Below are positions 33,125 through 44,541 of a DNA stretch of 64,000 nt, one piece after another; position 1 is the stretch's first letter, and the number at the start of each line of letters is the position of its first letter. Below the pieces are notes generated by a model that searched no databases, was not told where the DNA came from, and saw only the letters and a program-made list of their open reading frames with translations. The DNA lies in contig JAFKAC010000114.1 in NCBI GenBank assembly GCA_025766275.1, positions 62,001 through 126,000 on the forward strand. Direction: 5' to 3'. A program made the translations under genes and the position numbers. The stretch is from Lactarius indigo (taxonomy: Eukaryota; Basidiomycota; Agaricomycetes; Russulales; Russulaceae).

Positions 33125-34816
33125 TCACAGGTCGGCATCGCAAAAATCCTGATCTAAGGCATAGTAGCGTCTCTTTTCATCCTCAGTCATGCCTTGGACA
33201 AGTGCATGGGCTTGTCGGACTTTATCTTCGGTTGTGGTAGCAGCCACTGATGAGGTGCTTGCTTCTGGGGTGTATGGGGGTGCAGTGTCCGTTTCTTGGG
33301 TGTCTGTGGCTCTGGCTTTGGTTTGGTTGGTGGTGTTTTGTCGTTGACAGTTCCTAGCCATGTGTCCTTGCTGTCTGCATTTGAAGCAGCGTCCTTCTTT
33401 CATGAGGGCTTTCTTTTCTTCTTCAGTAAGCTTCTTAAAGGGGGTGGAGGTGGTGGCATCTACATCCATCGCATTTGGGTCTCGCTTTGGTCGTCCTTGG
33501 TGGACATTCTGGGTTGGCCCTGGGTTTCTATTCCCTGGTCTGGCTTTTAGTAGCTTCCAGCGTTGGTGTTCTGCTCTGGCAGCGGTTTGCCACTCGTCCA
33601 TGGTGTTTGGGATGGTGGTTCGCATAAGGCAAGCACGATACAGTCCTGTGGGTAGTCCTCTTTTGAAGAATTCCACCGTCCCAGGGGCATCTCTTGCCCA
33701 TCCTGCTATTCCTGCAAGGTGTTCGAAGTCGAGGATGTAACTGTCCAATGCTCCACCCTGCATCATCAGACTGATGAGCTTCTGATAGGCTCTTTCTTTG
33801 TTTAGAGTGTTGGTCCAGTCTCTGTCGAAGGTGTCAAGAAAACCGTCCCAAAGATCTTTGCTGTTTTTGGTGAGGGCTTTGGTGGGGTCTGCTAGTGCCG
33901 CTTCCATGTCATCTTCGGTTTGGTTGACCCACAGCTGTACACCGGGTCCTTTGAACATTGTAAGGGCGAATAGTACTTGTGCATAAGGTTCTTTGATGAG
34001 TTCATTCTCGCTATTTAACTTGATGTATCGTAGTAGTTCTCTTTTGAACTGACCACTCTCTGTTCTATCTCCGGTGAACGGAGTAGGGGGTGCTCCTTTG
34101 AGTCCTCCTGAGCTCGTTGTTGGTGTTCCTCCTGTTCCAGTGCTTGAGCCAGTACCTGTGCCAGTGCCTGTGGCGTTTATAGCTGACATGATAAGTGTTG
34201 GCTGTGGTGTGATGGGGATCTGGGGTGGTTTGACTGGGGAGGGCAATCTGATTGGTGGTAGTGGGGCTGGGAATCCTTCTTCCGCTGGGGATGGTTCTAT
34301 CCAGATAGGGATAGTGGGGCTGGCTTGTGATGAAGCTTGTGTGGGTACTGTGATGTCTAGGCGGTGTTCTGAGGAGTGGGATAGTTCTGAGTGTGATTCC
34401 ACTTCATCTGAGCTGGGTTCTTCTGATGATGAGTCTTGTTGTAGTCCGTATGTTCCCCTAGTGTTTCTTGGTGCTGAGGATGATTGTTGTGTGGGCGTTT
34501 CTGGGTTCTGTTCATCTTCTTCGTTCCACCAGCCTAGTCCTTCAGCAAATCTGTGTGGTGTGATGTTTATGGCTCTGGTGTGGTATGTGTTCTGAAAGTA
34601 TCGGAGGATGTACCAGTTGTTGTTGATGAATTCCACTGGTCTGAGTTCGCCTTTGATGAGGCACTTGTAACAAGGTGGTCTGCCTGATGTTGTGGCCCAG
34701 CGAGCTCCTTTTCCTAGTTGACTGCTTTTAACGTGGTGTGGGAGGTCGTCTTGTGTTCTGGTTGTGACTGGGGTCCAATCGTTGTCTGATTCAAAGGTGA
34801 CACTGATGCTAGCCAC
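33125..34816 (-). CDS. A1 gag
   Basis: A 563-codon open frame on the minus strand, starting GTG 34816 (ATCGTGGCT). Same domain order as A2 gag, with about seven amino-acid differences, all in the N-terminal two thirds (for example TYGLQQ, EVES, SLMMQ). The leader from 35376 to 34817 (560 nt) contains no ATG. The frameshift heptamer is at 33143-33149. Confidence 0.9.
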   Translation of the reverse strand: MASISVTFESDNDWTPVTTRTQDDLPHHVKSSQLGKGARWATTSGRPPCYKCLIKGELRPVEFINNNWYILRYFQNTYHTRAINITPHRFAEGLGWWNEEDEQNPETPTQQSSSAPRNTRGTYGLQQDSSSEEPSSDEVESHSELSHSSEHRLDITVPTQASSQASPTIPIWIEPSPAEEGFPAPLPPIRLPSPVKPPQIPITPQPTLIMSAINATGTGTGTGSSTGTGGTPTTSSGGLKGAPPTPFTGDRTESGQFKRELLRYIKLNSENELIKEPYAQVLFALTMFKGPGVQLWVNQTEDDMEAALADPTKALTKNSKDLWDGFLDTFDRDWTNTLNKERAYQKLISLMMQGGALDSYILDFEHLAGIAGWARDAPGTVEFFKRGLPTGLYRACLMRTTIPNTMDEWQTAARAEHQRWKLLKARPGNRNPGPTQNVHQGRPKRDPNAMDVDATTSTPFKKLTEEEKKALMKEGRCFKCRQQGHMARNCQRQNTTNQTKARATDTQETDTAPPYTPEASTSSVAATTTEDKVRQAHALVQGMTEDEKRRYYALDQDFCDADL

Positions 34817-35024
34817 GATTGTGGTCTGTCTTGGGTGCTGATTTGTGTAAGGGGATGGCTGAAGCGGCCTCTTGTGTCAAGGAGGATCCGTCGCCCGGCT
34901 ATGCCGTCGTTTCTGGGTTCTGTGGAGTGTCTGGTTGTTGGCTGATGCGTCCTCTTGGATCGTCGCCCACTCTGCTGTGTGGCAGTAGTGTCTTGGGTGT
35001 GTTGGGAGTTGTAGACTTGGCTTA

Positions 35025-35602
35025 TGTTACGCCCTAGCAGGGGCGTGGGTTCTAGAGGTTCTGAATCACACAAGTATCAAGCGAAGACCTCTGTTGTCTT
35101 ATTGCTATGAAATACGAGTGGTAAGGTGTGGCACAAGGTGCAGCACTACTCTGTAATGTAGGACTCCTCGTCCGAAGTGTCTAACACTTCTCTACACTTG
35201 ATCTTGCTAGTGCACAGAGTATAACAGGTGTAACGTGTTGATATAGTTCAACTGCAAAGACTTCGAAGTGTCCTGGTTAGGGACTGAGGTAGGGGATGCA
35301 CAAGAAGAGAGGGATAAGACGAGGTCACACCAAAATACGGAGGCAAGGTTGCTAGATTGCAAACGAAGCCAAGTCTGGCTTCCTACGGTCTATAGTACAG
35401 GTTTATATAGGACAGGGTTCCAAACAACATGAACACAAGTCCACACAATATCAAAGAGACTAAACGGAGCAAGCAAAAGTTCGGATCAAGGGAACAGCGC
35501 CACTAGTAACAGTAGCTCCTTTGGTAACAAGGTATAGTACAGAAGGGGAAAGGCAGGGCGGAAACATACTGTGACTGAGGTCCAAAGTGTCGGATCATAA
35601 CA
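35025..35602 (-). repeat. A1 5' LTR
   Basis: This 578-bp LTR pairs with 11863-12440 by shared variants (for example GCAAGCAAAAG and TATAGTACAGG in plus-strand reading). The primer segment is at 35366-35376 and its complement, the primer-binding site, at 35013-35023. CTAAA follows at 35603-35607. Confidence 0.95.
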
Positions 35603-36785
35603 CTAAATATGAAGTTCAACATGGTCTGGAATGTTGTGGGGGAGTTGGTTAGGCCAAAAAACATCACCGCAGGCTCGAATAGTCTGTATCGCATCTTAAA
35701 TGCCGCTTTCTCTTCATCTCCTTCCTTGATGCGTACATTGTTATACCCCCACCTGATGTCAAGCTTGGTGTAAATGTGGGCATTGCTTAGATCTGTGATA
35801 AGGTCAGAAATGAGAGGAAGGTAGTATTGATTGCGGATGGTGACTGCATTGATCTTCTGGAAGTCTTGTACCGGCCGTAGTTTTCCATCCTTCTTTTTGA
35901 TGAAGAAGAAAGACGACGCATACAGGGATTTGGAAGGCCTTATATACCCCTTCTTTAGCTGTTCGTCTATCCATTCTCGTAACTTCTTGTCTTCCTCTTG
36001 AGTCATTGGGTATATTTTACAGTCGATGGCGTCAGCCGTTCCTGGTTTAAATTCGATCGCATGATCCCAGGGTCTACTGGGAGGAAACCTGTCCAACACT
36101 TCTTCACTGAAGAGGCATTCAAATTCTCGATATTCAGGAGGTAACTCAGCTTTAGTGACGTATTGGTGGGCAGTGATGGCAAGATCCGTAGCCATCGCCC
36201 TGACTTGACAGTCCTCTTCAAATTGTTGTCGTCATTCGTCGGTGATGATGCAGGAATGTATGATTTCATACTCATTGTCCTGTACTGAGGAGGCTGCCAC
36301 TATGGGTGTGATTTGTTCGATGCGGGGGTTTACTGACCAGATGACAATAGGAAGCATTGTTTCGTGTATAGCTGCTTGCGACCATTTGATGTGAGGGTTG
36401 TATATGGTGAGCCGTGGGTACCCTAATACAACGTCTTCGTCCCCTATGTCTGTGATGAGGAAGCGTATCTCCTTGTTAATTCCTTTAGTTTGTACGTCCA
36501 CGTCAACATAGTGGGTGATACGCCCCAATTTGTTTTTGGTATTATCAATATTCCATATCTTCTTTGGGGCATCTAGTGGTTTGGTCCCGAACCCCATCCT
36601 TTTGACAAAGGAGGGTCTCATGAAGCAGTGGGTTGCTCCTGAGTTGACTAATGCTCATATGTCGGCCATTGCATAACTGGTGCGAATTGATACTGGAACT
36701 CTCATTGAACGGTAGCAAGTCATGATTACACTGTTACAATTGACTGCCCTCACCCAGGCCGATGGGTTCAGGCGTCCTGAAAACC
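35603..36785 (-). pseudogene. C2 pol, 5' half: protease and RT start
   Basis: Minus strand from the GGGTTTT heptamer (36780-36786). Protease is partly decayed (ALVNSGATHCFMRPSF: DSG has become NSG). Then PKKIWNID, RT with RPSKSLYASSFFFIKKKDGKLRPVQD, and FFGLTNSPTTFQTM at the A1 insertion point. TGA codons interrupt near 36655 and 36232. It continues at 11862. Confidence 0.88.
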
Positions 36786-38729
36786 CTCCTTTTTCCACAA
36801 CTGTTGGAGGATGATATCTTTTACATCGTCCGATTCTCCAGCTACTCCGTTGAGCCAATCACTGGCACGCTGTTGAGGGGGTACCTCTTGAACCGCCCTG
36901 GTAGCAACTTCAGGTTCTTGTTGATGATAGTCGGTATCAATATACCGACTAGTTGGTGCTTGGGATTGATAATCCCTTCGTGGTTGTCTGCAGTCACGGG
37001 CCATGTGTCCGTCCTTTCCACAATTGTAACAAGTGACTGGCCTTTGGTTACTACGTCCTCCTCCTCTTTGTAGGAATCCTCCTCAAGGTCGGTATGGGGG
37101 GCAAGGAGCGAGTATGTCTTCTGCTCCTGTTAATCACCCTCTGATGCGATCTGCGGACATGTCCATCGTGTTTGGATCTCGTGGGAGGTTCCTAGGTTGC
37201 CAGGAGCTTCTTGGTGGTCCTTGCCAAGGGCGTTGTTGTCACACTTGCGATCTTTCTTGCTTCTGTGGCGCTCCCTTGTTGATCATGGCCTTGAGATGCA
37301 TATATTGCTGCTGGCGGGTGGTGGCCACTTCTTTCCACTTGCGATAGTTTTGTGGGGAGTCGAGGGTGTAGACTTTGGAGTACAAGTTGGTGGGTAATCT
37401 GCTTGCGAATAGGTTGAGTGTCTGGGGGTCATCAAGCTGATAATGTGCGCGTCGCACTAGTTGTTTGAATTGAGTGCAATACTCATCTAGATTGCCCCCA
37501 ATCATTTTGAGTCCCTTCTTTAATTCGTATTGGGCTTGCTCTTGCTCCATTGTGTTTCTGAAGCGTTGCATGAAGCTATGCATAACTTCGTTCCATAGTC
37601 CTTCGCTTGTTCGGGGTATTCCTGCTTGTATTTGGCCATTAAGCCAGGTAAGCATTGCCAACACCCATTCGCTGACGTTGACACCCTTGATGTATGATAA
37701 GAAGAGAAGGGCCCGTTGGTATGGTGTGGCCATGATGCCTTCATCTGTGTTCATGCCCCAGTAAATGTGCCATTGAGTAAGGAACACTTCAACTTTTGTG
37801 CGTTCTCCGTCGAATACTGTGGGTGCTTCGCCAGCTAATTTACTATTGGGAGGGGGAACAACGGGACCTGCACCTGGTAATCCTCCTCCAGGGTGTCCTC
37901 CTCCTGGTGGTCCTCCCAGGAATCCTCCAGGGAATCCTCTGAATCCGGGTCCTCTGGGTGGGGGTCCCCCTCCTGGTAAGTCACCAGGGGGTCCTCCTCC
38001 ACCACTAGGAGGGTCAGCTACGTCTGGCCCAATGGCACAATGAATTGCTACGTCGTTGTCAGTCATTCAATGACCGGTGTATGGGTTAATGGGAGCCAAA
38101 TTGGCTTGTGATTCTTCCGCGATGCGTCTTTGCTCTTCTAGGGCTATTTGATCCCTTGCTTCCACGGTAAGCTTTATTCCTTCTTGTGTGATGGTGGTAG
38201 TTGCCGTTGCGACTGCCGGGCTGTGAACATGGATTATTTCTGGGTCAGGCTGGTGGATAATTAGGTACTCAGTTCATTGTATGATGTGTTCTCCAATAGC
38301 TCCGAGGCTGGCTTCTTCCGCTGGCGTATTTCCTCTGCTTGGTGACTGTTGACTATCGGAGGCTTCTTCTCCGCTAATTCCTTCGTTGGTGTGTTCTTGT
38401 GCTTGTCCGTCAATGGGACCGTAGTCTGCACAGCTGTTGAGTTCTCATGTGTCGATGTTGCAATTGTAATTTCTTCCTGCTGGTCGTACAATATCCCAAC
38501 GGTGATCTATAGGGTTCCAAGTAGCCTTGGTCCAACAAAGGTGTTTGAAATTGAACTCAACGGGTTGAAAATGGCTTGGACCATTGAACTCCACAAAGTA
38601 TCCAGTATCTTCTCCTCATTCTCTCCACTGGGCTGCTCCTAAGAATCTCATTGGTACGTTGCAATCTCCTCGTCATTCAATATGGTAGGGACAGAAAGAT
38701 GTCCACTGTTCTCTGGTTGAGTATGCCAT
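36768..38729 (-). pseudogene. C2 gag (decayed)
   Basis: Begins ATG 38729 (CATCATGGCATAC), where the other families have GTG; CATGGC differs from CGTGGC by a CpG-to-CpA change. Same domains as C1 gag: GYFVEFNGP, PVEFNFKHLCW, Gly/Pro linker (~37840-38010), capsid core (37800-37400), knuckle CYNCGKDGHMARDC (~37030). At least five in-frame TGA codons, mostly at former CGA, disable the N-terminal half. The heptamer GGGTTTT is at 36780-36786, before the stop at 36768. Confidence 0.88.
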
Positions 38730-38749
38730 GATGAGGATCTTGGTCTTAA

Positions 38750-39233
38750 TGTTACGCTCCACCGGCGTTAGTCTGACTTGGACTCAAGAAAGGTGTAATC
38801 AACTTAGCAAAGGTCAGGCGAATGGGGATCACGTGTCAACCCAACGCAGGCTGAACAGGGGCACACTGGCACACGCTGCAGTGAAGATGAAAGAGTACTA
38901 TCCCTTGGTGGATAGGAGTGGAGGTGCACTTAGTCAAAGACTAAGGCGGATAGACAAGTCAAAGAGGTGGATTGAAGAAGACCAAGATGGGGATCCTTGG
39001 TCTTCTAGAGTGACTACTTATACAGGTACACGCGGGCTTTAAAGCGCTGCTAAGACAATAAGAGACCAGTAGCGTAACTAGCTCGAACCCTAGTACAGCT
39101 ATCCTAGGAATGAGTCATACATGAGTCACAATCACATGTGAACTACTATGCTGACTGATACAGTGTAAAAGTCCATGACTAATTTCAATACTGGACTGTA
39201 GTCATAACCAGTCATGAGTCTGAGTCCGTAACA
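38750..39233 (-). repeat. C2 5' LTR
   Basis: This 484-bp LTR is near-identical to 7768-8251. The primer-binding site AAGACCAAGAT is at 38737-38747 on the minus strand, two bases from the LTR, complementary to ATCTTGGTCTT within the LTR. Confidence 0.93.
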
Positions 39234-39238
39234 ATAAT

Positions 39239-40649
39239 GAAGAGGAGTACGAAGTCGAGAAGGTTCTAGACTCTCAGCGATTTGGCAGAAGGCGTCGACT
39301 CCAATATCTCGTGAAATGGAAGGGATACCCGGACTCTGACAATCAGTGGATAGATAAGGATGATGTATTTGCCGATGAAGCTGTTCGGGAATTCAAACAT
39401 TCCAACCCCAACAGAGAAACGCATATAAGGATGACCTTTCACCGTGATAAGTCCCCATCACTCACTCATCCCATGTCCTCTACTTGACGCAATGACCAGC
39501 TCGCACTCCTCTCCACTCTTGTCAACGACTCCTCCACCACACTTGTCGACTCCAACCCCTCCAGCAACACCACAGCCATTGGAGCTGCAACTGGAGGCCG
39601 TACCTCCATGCACCATGAGGAAGATGGCCCTATCACTAGTCAAGAATTGCACCAGACACTGCAACAATTCCCTATGCCCGTACAGGGAGTTATCGATGAC
39701 AATCCAGCAGCAACTCAACCAGCACCTCCACCAATGTATGCCCTCACAAACCCCGACACCGGTGAGCCCGAAACCTTCATCACTGAAGACAAGTTATTTC
39801 GGCTTCAAGCAGCTGTCCCATGCGGTGAAATCCCCCGACACCCTGAAGAAGTACAAACAAGAGTGGAAGGAAACGGCGGCGCGGTGGCAGCGGGAGCAAC
39901 TGCATATTGCCACCTGCCGACGATGGATGATGAAGGAGCAGAGGGAGTACTGGACCAAACTGAGGATGAAGACGAGCTTAGAGACCATTACCCCCTCAGG
40001 CACGCATTCCTTACACATGAATTCTACGCTGAAGATCCAGCCGCCACTCCCTTCCTCGTCGACGCAGCAGGGAACCCTTTATTTACACAGAGGACAAGTC
40101 GCAGTGGCACAAGCAGCTCGTTATACACCAATGGGCGAGCGAGACCCAGCAACCCAAGTCATCATCCCTGAAGGGTTCCGGGTCAATTGAGGACCTGATT
40201 ACATTCCATTCCCAATCAAGCTCCCCAATGGACCAACAGTACAAGCCTCCCACATACAGGTTATCCATGGAGGAGACCCCTTCATACTCGGATTAGCCCC
40301 GGGATCTGGTTTCCTCTACAGCAAACCCCTTTACGTGACGCCACATCTCCCAAAGGACAACCACGCCTTCATTTCCCATGAAGAGTACTTCATGCTCCGT
40401 GACCACCACCCCACTGACTTATTACTAATGCGTATTGAGGACATCACACTCATCCAGGAACTATGCCGGTTTTGGCAATTCACCTTTGCTGAGGACCAGC
40501 TGGAGAGACAGATTCGGCAGCTGCAGATGGAACAACACATGGTGGTTGACGACAAAAAGGACAGTCTTTATTGTCTCGAAAGGGCTAACATACTGCAGCA
40601 GATGGAAGATGAAGTGGAACGGATGAGGCAGGAATCGGTAGCGGATTAG
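39239..40649 (+). pseudogene. C1 chromodomain and ORF3
   Basis: Continuation of C1 pol: [13 protein letters not shown] and [16 protein letters not shown] (39239-39400). A TGA near 39485 separates it from ORF3: ITSQELHQTLQQFPMP, an acidic segment before HYPLRHAFL, then a one-base frameshift near 40080 and RGQVAVAQ, IPEGFRVN, YIPFPIKLPNG, DPFILGL, YSKPLYVTP and ISHEEYF. A TGA near 40188 also breaks it. The LTAEI motif has decayed to ITLIQELCRF. It ends at TAG 40647. Confidence 0.85.
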
Positions 40650-40681
40650 TGAGGTGGGCCTCACTCCTGAAAAGGGGGTGA

Positions 40682-41188
40682 TGTTACGGTACGGACTCAT
40701 CACACGTTCCAAGTGACTCATGGCCGGTTATGACTACGGCCCAACGGTAGTATTAGTCATGGACCTTTACATCATATCAGTCAGCATAGTAGTTCGCATG
40801 TGATTGTGACTCATGTATGACTCATTCCTAGGATAGCTGTACTAGGGTTCGAGCTAGTTACACTATTGGTTACTTACTATTCCAGCGGCGCTTTAAAGCC
40901 TGCGTGTATCTGTATAAGTAGTTGACTCGAAAGACCAAGAGTCCCCATCTTGGTCTTCTTCAATCCACTCTTTCGACTCGTCTCCTGTCTGCCTTAGTCT
41001 TTGACTAAGTGTGCTTCTGCTCTTATCCGCCAAGGGATAGTACTCTTTCATCTTTGCTGCAGCATGTGCCGGTGTGCCCCTGTTCAGCCTGTGTTGGGTT
41101 GACACGTGATCCCCATTCGCCTAGTATTTGCTAAGTCAATTACGCCTATTCAGAGTCCAAGTCAGACGAACGCCCATGGAGCGTAACA
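40682..41188 (+). repeat. C1 3' LTR
   Basis: 507 bp, partner of 1343-1849, preceded by AAAAGGGGG (40670-40678, polypurine tract). The base after it starts Helitron Rep sequence. No duplication of the left flank GCTCC is present. Confidence 0.93.
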
Positions 41189-44100
41189 CAAATGGTGTCT
41201 TATCACACGCATGTGCACTGGGCCCTCCGTTACGCTGATAAACATTTTCAAAAGGACCTCCACTTCATCTTTCAAGTGTTTGGCATGCTGCAGAAACATC
41301 AAATATGTGCCGCTGCTGCACTTCAGATATTGAAAACCACTTTTGCCCAGTATGAATGACAAATTGGTACTCTGAAACCGTCAGACTTTGAAGCTGCCAG
41401 TGCCGAGGAAAAGGCGCATCTCCCTTTCTCAAACCCAGTAATGTGTTCACTTCGTTGAAACTTATCCATGGTTAGAGAAAAAGTTATGAGAACTGATGAA
41501 TCCCGCATCAAAATCCACTCGCTCATATGGGGAACCTGCATAAAGAAAAACCCTCCGTCAATTTGGCTTACCATTAATCCTGCCGACACACAAGACCCAA
41601 TAGCACAAGTGTTATGTGGTGAAGATATTAACCTCGACACATTTTCCACTACTGATCAACGTCCATCCGATGCGATCATTGCCTCAGACCCTTATGCTGC
41701 CTGTCTTTTTTTCCACATAACGATAAACTCTGTCCTCAACTCTTTACTAGGAATCAAAGCTTTCTCACACACTCTCCCTATACAAAGAGAGACAGGCATT
41801 TTGGGAAAAATCTCTGCGTTCATTGGCACTGTTGAAGCGCAGGGAAGAGGAACCCTTCACTTGCACATCATACTGTGGCTCTCCAGTTCTCTCACAGCTG
41901 ATGAAATGAAGCAACAATTATTAAATGAGGATTTTCGAAACACAATTAAATGCTTCATCTCAGCCAATATTCGTGCACACATTCCCAACATCGAAGGAGT
42001 TGCTGTGTTGACTATTCCTCGTGAACGTGCTGTTGCTTTCTCCCAACCAGTGGATCCTCGAATGCCCAAATATGATGCATGTCGCGCTGATGCTGAAAAA
42101 CGAATAGCAAGAACTGTACAAGTTCACCAGTGCTCTCAAGCATGTGTCAAAGTCGTCAACTTTCATGTGATGTGTAAAAGATGGGCTCCTTTTCCACTGA
42201 AAACAGATGACTGGGTCGATGAACAAGGAAATTGGGGTCCCAAAAGGACGTATGGTTTCTTAAATAACTGGTGCCCTGCCATTCTTCAAGCTGTTCGTGC
42301 AAATCACGATATCAAACTCATTACAAATGGGATTGAAACCAAAGACATCACGTGGTACATTACCCACTACGTTGCAAAAAAACAACGGGACTCGTCCAAC
42401 ACTTCTGTGTTGTTAGCAAAGGCATTGGCATACCATCATGCAAACCAAGAAAGAATGGCAGATTTGTTGGTGATTAACAAAAAAAATGATTCAACAGTGC
42501 GCTAACTCTTTAAGCTGACAACAAGAACTGAGTGCACCTGAAGTCATCAGCTATCTTATGGGTTGGGGAGACCGTTTCATTTCCCATCATTTCAAAACAA
42601 TTCACTGGTATTCTGTTGTTAAACTGTTAACGAAAACGTATCCTATATTAGACAAAAACCGGTAAATATGTCACATGCATGCAATGTTTCTTACCATACT
42701 CAATCCTTCCCAGTCGTCCTCACTCTCTTGACATTGATCCTCCTGCGACTTCTGGTTCACGTGAAGAGGAGCGCAGCAAAGAGGTTCGCAAATTGACATA
42801 CTTTAAAATAAAAAATTAAACAAAACTTTCTCCACTCAATCTTATTGCAGGAAGAAGTAGTCAACATAGAAATTGTGGATGGACAGCTCCGTCTGAAAGA
42901 TCAAGTTTGTGAATACATTGACCGTGGCGATGAGTTGGAACAATGGTCATACCTGGACTTTTTCCTTGGATCTTACGATGGTGCTTATTTGAAACCAAAA
43001 ACCAACACATGTGGCCGTACACCAAGCACACGTGTTCCCTACCAAATGAACAGCAACAGGGAAGGTCACTGTCGGATCATTAGATCTGCTGGCCATGAGA
43101 CAATGCCTTATTTCCCCGGTCAATGGTTTTCAAAAAGAGAAGAAGCAACAGAAAATGGCCTATTTGAGGCATCCATGCTTGCATTGTTGAAACCATGGAG
43201 GACGCTTACCACACTTAAAGAAGACAACGAAACATTCCGATATGCTTTCGACAATTTCATGTCCCATGCACCAGAAGGTGTACATGCAATTGTGACTAAT
43301 ATAGAATTTTTCCATCAATGTTCTGACAGTGCAAGAGCACACAACACAGGCGACGAAAACATGCTTCACACCACTGCCAACGATCAGGACATATCTTTTG
43401 ACAATGACCTGGACATGATTCCGAACACTGCAGACATAACAACACATAATGCAGAACTGTTTAATGACTTTCTCACAGAAGATGACATACTTACCGCTGT
43501 GGACAGACCATTTTCTGGCCATACAAAAGATCATGCAGAAAAGGCTATCCGCATTGGAGAAACCTCCGGAGTACTTCATGAAACAACCTACAGCATCGCC
43601 TATCAGAAACCTGCAATGTGAGTGTCTTCAGATCACATTCAGCAATTTGTTGCTTGGAAAACCACCCTTACTGCTACTAATCATGACGAAGCCGTGTCTG
43701 ACATCTCTGTTGCTACACAGTTGAATGAAACTGAGTCAGACGGAAATCACAATTCATCATTCACAACGTGTTCACTCATCAGCAATGCTGCTGTCACCCA
43801 ACTCCATGAGCCCCTTGTACAGTCAGATGCGCCCCCCCCCCCCCCCCCCCCCATTAAACAAGCGACAAGCTTTCGCTCATGAAATTGTGTCAAACCATTT
43901 GCAAGCATACTTGGCTGGCGAAAACCCTCCCCAACGGTTGATGATAGTTCATGGGCAAGGAGGAACTGGCAAGTCTGCGCTGTTGAACCAAATTTCAAAA
44001 ACGTTTGAACAGCTGGGAGCTGCTTCATTGCTAGCAAAAACAGCCATGTCTGGTGTAGCTGCAAGTTTAATTGGTGGCAAAACCCTCCACGCTTGGGGTG

Positions 44101-44541
44101 CGCTACCTATTAAACCACCAAAATCTGACAAGTGGTTAACACATCCGACAAAAGAAGTTCAGAGTAGAAGAAAACAAAATATGGCAAACACATTATGGTT
44201 GACCATTGACGAAAAAGCATGCTTACCACATCACTCCTTGCACACTTGTCGCAAGTAACTGGTGTCGTTCGCACAGGACAACATACTGTGGATGCTTCCA
44301 CACCTTTTGGTGGGCTTAACATGATCTTATTCAGCGACTTTCACCAATTCCCACCTGTAGCTGCTCAACAAAAAAAATTATACAACTCCACTCCTTCACT
44401 TGATAACGAACTATGTCTTCTCGGAAAACACTTGTACAACCAATTTGACATCGTTATCAAATTGGAAGAACAAATGTGTATCCACGATCCCATGTGGAAT
44501 AATATCTTACAGCGTTCACGAACAGGGGACTGCACATCTAA
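41189..44541 (+). pseudogene. Helitron Rep-helicase, 5' part (decayed)
   Basis: Rolling-circle transposase. Truncated at its N-terminus by the C1 LTR. The Rep domain shows GRGTLHLHIILWL (HUH metal site, ~41850) and DITWYITHYVAKK (paired tyrosines, ~42347). Then the linker with YLKPKTN, CRIIRSAGHETMPYFPGQWF and LLKPWRTL, and the helicase start GQGGTGKSALL (Walker A, ~43957), LTIDEK (Walker B) and FSDFHQFPPVA. Lesions: a shift in the A run near 42487, TGA near 42515, TGA 43619, a shift at the 21-C tract, and one base lost near 44212. An intron is likely before 42850 (TTGCAG acceptor). Confidence 0.92.
43832..43852 (+). repeat. Poly-C tract, 21 bases
   Basis: An unbroken run of 21 C inside the Helitron helicase frame. 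The coding frame before it (SDAPPPP) and after it (PLNKRQAFAHEIV) differ by one phase. The exact length may be unreliable in sequencing. Confidence 0.9.

Larger units (their letters stand above)
11863..35602 (-). mobile_element. A1: Ty3/Gypsy chromovirus holding A2 and B
   Basis: 578-bp LTRs at 11863-12440 and 35025-35602 differ at about six positions by eye and share variants absent from the inner pair, so they belong together. The target duplication CTAAA is perfect (11858-11862 and 35603-35607). Its gag-pol arm is 35024-28802; the 3' end of its ORF3 is now 13013-12441. A2 entered at CTATG in ORF3, and an inversion rearranged the contents. Net internal length is 6.79 kb, the same as A2. Confidence 0.85.
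7768..39233 (-). mobile_element. C2: Ty3/Gypsy chromovirus inserted in C1
   Basis: A second C-type element in opposite orientation, with 484-bp LTRs (a subfamily distinct from C1's 507-bp LTRs). Target duplication is ATAAC/ATAAT, differing by one C/T. Its interior (38749 down to 35608, then 11862 down to 8252, about 6.75 kb) is interrupted by the A1/A2/B complex inside RT, between duplications CTAAA (11858-11862 and 35603-35607). The gene order is complete but stops make it defective. Confidence 0.92.
1343..41188 (+). mobile_element. C1: Ty3/Gypsy chromovirus, split by C2
   Basis: The 507-bp LTRs at both ends start TGTTACGG and end GCGTAACA. The interior (1850-7767 plus 39239-40681) reads gag, protease, RT, RNase H, integrase, chromodomain, ORF3. 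It is interrupted by a solo B LTR in gag and by C2 at ATAAC (7763-7767), repeated as ATAAT at 39234-39238. The chromodomain reading resumes exactly after the second copy. The outer flanks do not match: GCTCC on the left, CAAAT on the right, with Copia on one side and Helitron on the other. The element is defective through several in-frame stops, mostly TGA. Confidence 0.9.

Noticed and set aside
13592..35024. Tandem LTR-A1-LTR-A2-LTR with a solo LTR insertion and later inversion.
   Set aside because: Considered first, but the two inner LTRs share variants with each other and the two outer ones with each other, which fits A2 inserted in A1 better.
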